Under the pieces are notes generated by a model that did not search any database, was not told the origin of the DNA, and saw nothing but the letters and a program-made list of their open reading frames with translations. A stretch of 7,361 bases of DNA from DATGSF01 sp035302865. Its GTDB lineage: Bacteria; Bacteroidota; Bacteroidia; Chitinophagales; Chitinophagaceae. The stretch lies in NCBI GenBank assembly GCA_035302865.1, contig DATGSF010000223.1, positions 1 through 7,361 on the forward strand. Direction: 5' to 3'. The position numbers and the translations under genes were made by a program. Positions 1 to 5,596 of this stretch are shown piece after piece (the first letter of the stretch is position 1; each line of letters begins with the position of its first letter).

Positions 1-15
1 CGTCAAACAAAATTT

Positions 16-1143
16 CTAATCCTTTATTTGATTATTAATCTCTTTATAAAATGTTACCCATTCTTGCATTATACGCTCATAATAAAATTTATTTAAATCA
101 TCATAGCTATGCTTTGAAAATGATTGTAACTTTTTTTCATCATCAATTAATTCGCTGATTTTTTCTGCTAATACTTCATAACTAAAAGGTATAACAAATC
201 CATTCACTTTATCTGCAATAATTTCTTTAGGTCCACATTTACAATCATAAGCTATAACAGGAATTTTATAACTTAAAGCTTCTGTCATTGTACGTCCAAA
301 GCCTTCTGATAATGAAGTGCTAATCAACAATTTTGCATTATTATAAAGTGCTTGCATATCAAATACATGACCTTTTAAAATTACAATATCTTGTAGAGCA
401 TATTCATTAATTGCATTTTGCAAAAACTCTTTTTCTACACCTTCTCCACAGATAAAAATTTGCCAGTTCTTTAATTTTTCTTTAATCTTATTAGCAGCCT
501 TAATTAAGTCAATAAAATTCTTATTATGAGTTAATGTTCCTACCGCAAGAATTATATTAGATCTATTCTCAAATAAAGAAATTTCTGCTGGCAAGAAAAT
601 ACTATTATATATATGTTTTGTAGGAATTTTTAAATATTTTCTATCCTGTGTATCTTCTTGAGTTAAAGTAATAGCATAATCATATTTATTATGTAAAACA
701 CTTGTTTTTTTTCTTAAATAATCAATAGGTCTTTTCGTTTTTTTTAAAAGTCTTCTACTTACGTAAGCTCCGTGCAATTCAAGAACTTTAATTGCTTTTG
801 TTTTTAAAAATGGAATTATTTCACGATTATACCCATAATTAAATCCTGTAATAATATCAGGTTTTAATTTATCAATAAATTTTTGATATTCTATTTGTAC
901 ATCTTTTAATAACTGAAAATATCCAATTATAGGCAATCTGGGTTTTAAAACAATGTGATCTAAAGACAATACATGAATATGGATTTTTGGAGTAAATCTT
1001 TTTATAGTAATATTATTATTTGGAAATTCTGAAAGAATATGAATTTCAAAATTCTCTCTTTCTGCTAAATAATTTAACTTTTCTATCATCACTGAAGCTA
1101 CTCCACCGTTTCCAAAAGATTTAAATATAAATAGTAGTTTCAT
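16..1143 (-). CDS. GT4-family (GT-B fold) glycosyltransferase
   Basis: This 375-residue protein probably transfers a sugar from a nucleotide-sugar donor to a growing surface glycan on the cytoplasmic side of the membrane. The N-terminal half (1-190) begins with a Rossmann strand and the glycine-rich FGNGGVAS (10-17) typical of GT-B acceptor domains. The C-terminal half has the GT4 donor-site pattern: strand ILAVGTL with HNKNF (198-210), FICGEG (230-235), then SEGFGRTMTEAL with the E-x7-E pair E280/E288, followed by PVIAYDCKCGPKEII (295-309). Length is normal for the family and no signal peptide is seen. The ATG overlaps the stop of the upstream kinase gene in ATGA (1140-1143), implying translational coupling. 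It is the last complete gene of the operon in the window. The fold and family are secure; donor and acceptor sugars cannot be told from sequence. Confidence 0.92.
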   Translation of the reverse strand: MKLLFIFKSFGNGGVASVMIEKLNYLAERENFEIHILSEFPNNNITIKRFTPKIHIHVLSLDHIVLKPRLPIIGYFQLLKDVQIEYQKFIDKLKPDIITGFNYGYNREIIPFLKTKAIKVLELHGAYVSRRLLKKTKRPIDYLRKKTSVLHNKYDYAITLTQEDTQDRKYLKIPTKHIYNSIFLPAEISLFENRSNIILAVGTLTHNKNFIDLIKAANKIKEKLKNWQIFICGEGVEKEFLQNAINEYALQDIVILKGHVFDMQALYNNAKLLISTSLSEGFGRTMTEALSYKIPVIAYDCKCGPKEIIADKVNGFVIPFSYEVLAEKISELIDDEKKLQSFSKHSYDDLNKFYYERIMQEWVTFYKEINNQIKD

Positions 1144-2168
1144 TTTATTATTTTAGTAATTTCTTTTCTTAGTTGATTTTCTAATTCTTTAAAATAACTT
1201 GCTTTCTTTAATCGAAAACTAAAAACATAAAGGAAAATCAAAAAATTCATTTTAAAAATATCCATTTCATCTTTTTCAGTAAAGAAATCTAAATAATTAG
1301 AATATACCCACTCATTATAATTTTCATCAACAATTCCTTTCCATAATAATCTTTGATATAAATAAGCAATATCAAAGCCTATTGGATAAATACCAAAACT
1401 ATCCCAATCAATAATTATATTGTCTTCATAAACATTAGAAATATTTAAATCACCATGAGAAATAACTGTTTTTGATTTAATTAAAATATCTTCTAATTCA
1501 GTTAAATCTATATTGAATTTTCTCAAGTTATTTTTAGCAATTTCTCTATATAATCTATATTCTGAATGTTCTATAAAATTATAAATATAAAAAGGTGGTT
1601 TAAAACTTTCTTCTATTTTTAAATTTATAAGAGTTTTTGATATAGTTATTAATTTTTCTTCTAAAACATTTTCAGAAGAGTGCCTCTTTAAATTTAAAAA
1701 GGTGAAATAAATTGCTGAAATTTCATCTCCGTATATTTTAGTATTTAAATTGGGAATATTAATATATTGTTTGAGTATAGGATATATTTTATCATAAAAA
1801 AACAAAGTATGTTTTAAATCTTTATGATGAGAAAAATATATTTTCTCAAAAAGTATATCATTATTCTTTTTTACTTTACGAAAAGTGTTTAAACTTCCTG
1901 CACCATTCCCTTTACTATTTAAAAAGCTTTTGTTTTCAGTAGAAAAATTTATTTCAATTCCATAATCAAATAGAAACTTCTCATAACCTTTGTGATCATT
2001 ATTTAACGCAAAATAATTAAAATATTTTCGAATAATAAATTCACGAATGTCTTGTGATGCATTTTTATAATCTTCTTTGATTTGAGCTCCAGATAAAACC
2101 CTCTCCGGAGGAAAGAATCCCATTTTAAAAAAGAACATATTAATTATATTTCTTACTCTTTCTTTCAT
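1140..2168 (-). CDS. APH/choline-kinase-fold small-molecule or sugar kinase
   Basis: I place the start at the ATG at 2166-2168 (342 residues). The frame can open three codons earlier at a TTG, but that would overlap the previous gene, while the ATG follows its stop by one base. The catalytic centre is clear: HGDLNISN (238-245), matching the HxDxxxxN loop with D240 as the likely base and N245 as a metal ligand, and IIDWD (252-256), with D254 the second metal-binding acidic residue. Upstream, a glycine-rich GNGAGS (87-92) and K109 in FEKIY look like the ATP loop and lysine of the N-lobe. About 80 residues precede this lobe and match nothing I recognise. The family phosphorylates hydroxyls of aminoglycosides, choline, ethanolamine, homoserine, thioribose or sugars. 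Its place between a nucleotidyltransferase-like gene and a glycosyltransferase favours a glycan building block or polar substituent over a drug. It is very AT-rich: 22 G+C in the 120 bases 1561-1680. Confidence 0.82.
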   Translation of the reverse strand: MKERVRNIINMFFFKMGFFPPERVLSGAQIKEDYKNASQDIREFIIRKYFNYFALNNDHKGYEKFLFDYGIEINFSTENKSFLNSKGNGAGSLNTFRKVKKNNDILFEKIYFSHHKDLKHTLFFYDKIYPILKQYINIPNLNTKIYGDEISAIYFTFLNLKRHSSENVLEEKLITISKTLINLKIEESFKPPFYIYNFIEHSEYRLYREIAKNNLRKFNIDLTELEDILIKSKTVISHGDLNISNVYEDNIIIDWDSFGIYPIGFDIAYLYQRLLWKGIVDENYNEWVYSNYLDFFTEKDEMDIFKMNFLIFLYVFSFRLKKASYFKELENQLRKEITKIIK

Positions 2169-2169
2169 T

Positions 2170-3411
2170 TTAACCAAGTATTTTTTTCTTTATTTTTATT
2201 AAAGATTTTGGTATATAGGGATAAAGTCTAGTTTTTATTTTTAGAAGTTTTTTAGGCTTAATTATCTTAAAAGAAGGTAGTGTTTCTATAATTTCCTGAT
2301 TTTTATATACCCCTTTATCAATTGCATCTTCATAAAAGTAACCATTTGCTTTATAAAAGCCTTTTAAAGCTTTAGCAATAAACTTATTATCATTTAATTT
2401 ATTTGAATTATACCAATTAAACTTCAATTGCTTCGCAAATTGCTCTAAAATAGGTATATACTTATCTTTTACACTAGATTTTTGTGCCTTAGCATGGTAT
2501 AATAAACTGAAAAAATAATCATCTTCACGAGGAATGTAAATATTATTATGCATGATTTTATTATCCAACATATTTTTCTCCCAAACTACATCATAATATT
2601 TATCTCCAACAAAACGCATATCCAAAGATATCCACTCCTCAGCCACTTTTATCTTTCCTTTATAACTTTGATTTCTATTTTGAATTGCACCAAGTGCAGA
2701 AGCTAAACGTTGATGATTATCTGTTAAAAAATCAATGTCTTTCTCTGGATTTGATTCTGGTAAGGTTTCAAATCCTCTTTGAACCAGATAATTACAAGTA
2801 AGATTTAAAATTTCAAATAAATCTTTATAACTTTTCCATCCTTTTGCACCTTCTAAGTCTTTTTCAATCCTAACCTCTTCAATTATTTCACTTTTTAATA
2901 ACTTTTTAAATCGATCCACTCCTAATAATAAAGGAACCTGAAAAAAGAATTCATAAATATTATTAGTAGAGTGAACACCATATTTTTTATTGGTTTTTTC
3001 AAAAATCCAATCCCTAAAAGTATATTTAGCATCTACGAAATTCAAATTTGTAATTTCTATTTTTCCTGATACGGATTGTGCATAGGTATAAAGAGGATTT
3101 TCATCTTTAATAATAAATAAAATAAAAGAATTTCCTCCAATTTTATTACCATGTATGGATTGCAAGAATTCTTGATTATCATTAAGATAAATGGGTGCCT
3201 CATACAATCTTTGTGCATTAGAATGGAAATATTCTTTTGACCATACCATTTCAGTTTCTAATAAAATTTCAAATCTATTTTTTAAAACTTTACGTATTTC
3301 TTCTAAAAATGGACGCGCATCTTGCCATAAAGCAAAACATGCAAAATCTCCCTCTAAATTAGAATGAAAAATATTTTCTTTTAATGTAAATTGAATATCT
3401 GAATAATGCAT
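2170..3411 (-). CDS. Two-domain protein: divergent NDK-like domain plus nucleotidyltransferase-fold domain (putative)
   Basis: This 413-residue protein is uncharacterised as far as I know; similar sequence patterns recur, from memory, in glycan loci and giant viruses. Residues about 20-165 can be laid on nucleoside diphosphate kinase by eye: an opening strand FACFALW, a helix, strand FEILLETEMVW, WSKEYF, strand SFILFIIKD (95-103), VDAKYTFRDW (126-135) like the NDK DSKPGTIRGDF segment, and YGVHSTN (144-150), where H147 falls at the phosphohistidine of the NDK HGSD motif. The NDK lysine near the N-terminus is replaced (W29), so activity may be altered. Residues about 195-330 look like a nucleotidyltransferase fold: KDIDFLTDN gives D225/D227, LDMRFVGD gives D264, then helix FSLLYHAKAQK (301-311). 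The last 35 residues are strongly basic and may touch membrane or RNA. It starts 9 bases after the ABC gene's stop. The NTase reading is moderately sure; the NDK reading is inference. Confidence 0.65.
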   Translation of the reverse strand: MHYSDIQFTLKENIFHSNLEGDFACFALWQDARPFLEEIRKVLKNRFEILLETEMVWSKEYFHSNAQRLYEAPIYLNDNQEFLQSIHGNKIGGNSFILFIIKDENPLYTYAQSVSGKIEITNLNFVDAKYTFRDWIFEKTNKKYGVHSTNNIYEFFFQVPLLLGVDRFKKLLKSEIIEEVRIEKDLEGAKGWKSYKDLFEILNLTCNYLVQRGFETLPESNPEKDIDFLTDNHQRLASALGAIQNRNQSYKGKIKVAEEWISLDMRFVGDKYYDVVWEKNMLDNKIMHNNIYIPREDDYFFSLLYHAKAQKSSVKDKYIPILEQFAKQLKFNWYNSNKLNDNKFIAKALKGFYKANGYFYEDAIDKGVYKNQEIIETLPSFKIIKPKKLLKIKTRLYPYIPKSLIKIKKKILG

Positions 3412-3420
3412 ATTATTATT

Positions 3421-5223
3421 TTAAAGTTCCTGCAATTCCACCATTTTCCTAAAACGATCTTGATTTTGCACTAAATTTTCAAAAGTATCCACATCCACTA
3501 TTTTCCCTTTATCCATTAATACTACTTGATCAACATTACGAATAGTAGATAATCTATGGGCTATCATCAAAATAGTATATTTCCCTTGCAAAGCATCTAT
3601 ACTTTCTTGTATCTCTTTTTCTGTTTCTGAATCCAAAGCAGAAGTGGCTTCATCTAAAATTAAAATATCTATATCCTTATACAATTCCCTAGCAATAGAA
3701 ATTCTTTGCTTTTGTCCCCCACTTAGATTGATACCATTATTTCCTAATTCGGTTTCCATTCCTTCCGGTAATTCAACTAATAAATCACTTAAAGCTGCTT
3801 GAGTAATGGCTTTTTCAAATTTTCTTAGATTTTCCTCCGTTTTTTCTGCCCAAAAGGTAATATTATTAAAAATAGTATCATTAAATATTACCGCATCTTG
3901 ACTTACATAACCTATACGATTTTGATAAGTAGATTTCTTTATATTTTTTAAAACAATACCGTCCACAGTGATTTCTCCTGCATCTTCGGGTATTAATCCA
4001 GATATTAAGTTTACTAATGTTGTTTTCCCACTACCCGATTCTCCTACAAAAGCGATAGAAGTATTTTTAGGAATAGAAAAATTTATATTTTTTAATATTT
4101 GGCTTGCTCCATAGTAAAAATCTACATTTTTTAGTACAATAGAATTTTTAAAAACTTCAAACCTTTCTTTTCCATCTTTTTCTAAATTCTTTCTAAGGAA
4201 ATCTTGAAAATCAAGCATATTTTCCATAGAACCGGAAACTTGTAAAAAACGATTCCAGTTTTGTTGCATCCCTACCAAAGCTATTAATCCTCTATAAAAA
4301 AACATTAAACTAATCAACATAGTTCCAATATTTCCTCCTAAATACTGCACTTGAATAAACATCACTAAACAAATAATGATAATCAACAAGGGTTCTCTGG
4401 CTGCTTCACTAATACTCGTTAAATAGCCCATTTTTTTTCTAAAACCTTCAATTTCATGAACTCTATCCTCTAATTTTTGACCATAATTCTTAATCCTTCC
4501 AGTAGCTTTTAAGTATTTAAAGTTGGCAATATGCTGTATCATAAAGCCTTGAAACATACTATTATTTTTGGTTAATTGAATAGAAGCCTTTTTTGTAGAT
4601 TTATATATAAAATGATAAAGTATATGTGTTAAACCTCCACCTAAACTAACTAATAAAGCGAATTTTGGATCTAAAAAAAATGCAAAACCAATATATACTA
4701 ATAGCATTAAAGCTTGCTGAAAAGTCTGAAAGTAAGAAACAAATGCATTAGACAAATTCATCACCTCTCCTGTCATGGTATTTTGAATTCTTCCTACATC
4801 TGCTAAAATAAATTTTTTATAGCTCATCCTATTTAAGCTATTTAATAAATCCAATCTTACTTTCCGAACAAAAGATTGTTGAAGTATAACTCTATATATA
4901 GAATTAATATAGGTAGCAATTCCCTTTAAAACGAAAAAGAGAATCATAATCAATAAGACAGGTAATAAACTTAAAGGAATTCCCAATTTTTGAAAGGTTT
5001 CATATACAATAGCCATATTTCCCATATCCTCGGAATTACTTGCTATTTGTTCTCCTCCTACTACCTGCAATAGGGGTAAAAACATGGTTAATCCCATACC
5101 ATCAAGAAAACTTACAGCTATGCTAAGAGCAAAGGCAATAAATATTTTATTTCGTAAATAAGAATAAAAAAAAGCGAAACTGCTAAAGTATTTTTTGATG
5201 AATTTCTTAAGTGATGCTTTCAT
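3421..5223 (-). CDS. Type I ABC exporter, fused membrane and ATPase domains (MsbA/PglK-like glycan flippase candidate)
   Basis: This 600-residue half-transporter should work as a homodimer in the inner membrane, moving a lipid-linked substrate outward at the cost of ATP. The membrane domain (1-330) has six hydrophobic segments, near 27-53, 84-107, 168-185, 187-205, 277-295 and 299-318. The ATPase domain (about 360-600) is complete: Walker A GESGSGKTT (394-402), Q-loop Q442, signature LSGGQ (500-504), Walker B ILILDE with D524 and E525, D-loop SALD, and switch H556 in IAHRLST. All catalytic residues are present, so it should be active. The frame also opens at a TTG seven codons upstream, but that codon lies in the probable promoter, so I use the ATG. 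It is first in the operon, and its glycan-gene partners suggest a lipid-linked saccharide cargo like those of PglK or MsbA. A peptide or lipid exporter remains possible. Confidence 0.95.
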   Translation of the reverse strand: MKASLKKFIKKYFSSFAFFYSYLRNKIFIAFALSIAVSFLDGMGLTMFLPLLQVVGGEQIASNSEDMGNMAIVYETFQKLGIPLSLLPVLLIMILFFVLKGIATYINSIYRVILQQSFVRKVRLDLLNSLNRMSYKKFILADVGRIQNTMTGEVMNLSNAFVSYFQTFQQALMLLVYIGFAFFLDPKFALLVSLGGGLTHILYHFIYKSTKKASIQLTKNNSMFQGFMIQHIANFKYLKATGRIKNYGQKLEDRVHEIEGFRKKMGYLTSISEAAREPLLIIIICLVMFIQVQYLGGNIGTMLISLMFFYRGLIALVGMQQNWNRFLQVSGSMENMLDFQDFLRKNLEKDGKERFEVFKNSIVLKNVDFYYGASQILKNINFSIPKNTSIAFVGESGSGKTTLVNLISGLIPEDAGEITVDGIVLKNIKKSTYQNRIGYVSQDAVIFNDTIFNNITFWAEKTEENLRKFEKAITQAALSDLLVELPEGMETELGNNGINLSGGQKQRISIARELYKDIDILILDEATSALDSETEKEIQESIDALQGKYTILMIAHRLSTIRNVDQVVLMDKGKIVDVDTFENLVQNQDRFRKMVELQEL

Positions 5224-5241
5224 ATTTGGTGTATCGAATTG

Positions 5242-5249
5242 CAAAAATA
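5242..5249 (-). promoter_or_regulatory. Candidate Bacteroidota -7 promoter element of the glycan operon
   Basis: On the minus strand these bases read TATTTTTG, an exact match to the Bacteroidota primary sigma consensus TAnnTTTG. It ends 18 bases before the ABC exporter ATG, so the 5' leader would be only about a dozen bases. No clear TTG stands at the expected -33 distance; that stretch is a duplicated ATTCTTT heptamer. In such AT-rich DNA a chance match is possible, but no other TAnnTTTG occurs between the upstream terminator and the gene. Confidence 0.5.
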
Positions 5250-5471
5250 AGTATATTTTAAAGAATAAAGAATAAAACTTAATAGCATTTCACAGAGAAC
5301 TTGATTTCCAAAATGAAAATTAAGCTTCCTCACTTTTTTTATTTTTTAAAAAGCAGAAGCCTTTTTTCTCTATGCTCCCTATTAATTAAAAAATAATATT
5401 CTTTCTATATACTCTAAATTTAGACATTGTAATTTCTAAGATAAAAACCCAAACACCCATAGTATATTGTT

Positions 5472-5502
5472 AAAAAGCTTTTGAAGAAAAAAATCAAAAA
5501 GC
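5472..5502 (-). terminator. Possible weak secondary terminator hairpin
   Basis: Read on the minus strand, GCTTTTTGA and TCAAAAGC can pair as an 8-bp stem with one bulged base around a 9-base loop, followed by five T. It lies just after the main terminator and could serve as a backup. The stem has only two clustered G-C pairs at its base plus one near the loop, and AT-rich DNA makes such pairings often, so this is tentative. Confidence 0.25.
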
Positions 5503-5524
5503 ATCAATTTTCTTAAATAAAACT

Positions 5525-5560
5525 AAAAAAAAGAGGACTCTTGCTTTTGCAAAAGTCCTC
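5525..5560 (-). terminator. Rho-independent terminator of the T9SS cargo gene
   Basis: On the minus strand GAGGACT pairs with AGTCCTC (5554-5560 with 5533-5539), and after one A/C mismatch a further 4 bp (TTGC with GCAA) close an AAAA loop. The hairpin is followed at once by eight T (5525-5532). It begins 36 bases after the stop of the cargo gene. The plus strand has no T run after the hairpin, so it works in one direction and separates the cargo gene from the glycan operon. Confidence 0.92.
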
Positions 5561-5596
5561 ATGAGAAATTAAAAAAACTATTTAAAACAATACAAC

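Larger units (their letters stand above)
5224..5596. other. Non-coding intergenic region between the T9SS cargo gene and the glycan operon
   Basis: This stretch of about 370 bases is very AT-rich and holds no convincing reading frame on either strand. From right to left it contains the stop-proximal spacer, a strong intrinsic terminator (5525-5560), a possible weak second hairpin (5472-5502), a featureless middle, and the candidate promoter at 5242-5249. I see no tRNA, riboswitch-like conserved core, insertion sequence end or CRISPR repeat. It acts as the boundary between two separately transcribed units that face the same way. Confidence 0.75.

Noticed and set aside
1..15. Start of a further gene at the left edge
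   Set aside because: Fifteen bases remain after the last stop and contain no minus-strand start codon that could be tied to a gene; continuation of the operon is only inferred.
1140..2168. Aminoglycoside resistance gene
   Set aside because: Only the general APH-fold catalytic motifs are shared; it is operonic with glycan genes and shows no resistance-cassette context.
2169..2177. TTG start giving a 345-residue kinase
   Set aside because: It would overlap the stop of the preceding gene, while an ATG three codons later starts one base after that stop; the ATG is the simpler start.
5260..5273. Tandem AAAGAAT heptamer
   Set aside because: Two copies only, in AT-rich DNA; too little to argue for phase variation or a binding site.
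5348..5367. Hairpin with short GC core between A and T runs
   Set aside because: The stem has only two G-C pairs and a G-U pair, the rest A-T; it fits neither strand well and is likely chance in AT-rich DNA.
5224..5596. Small RNA or small protein gene in the intergenic gap
   Set aside because: No structured core, promoter-terminator pair or credible reading frame was seen apart from the elements already listed.
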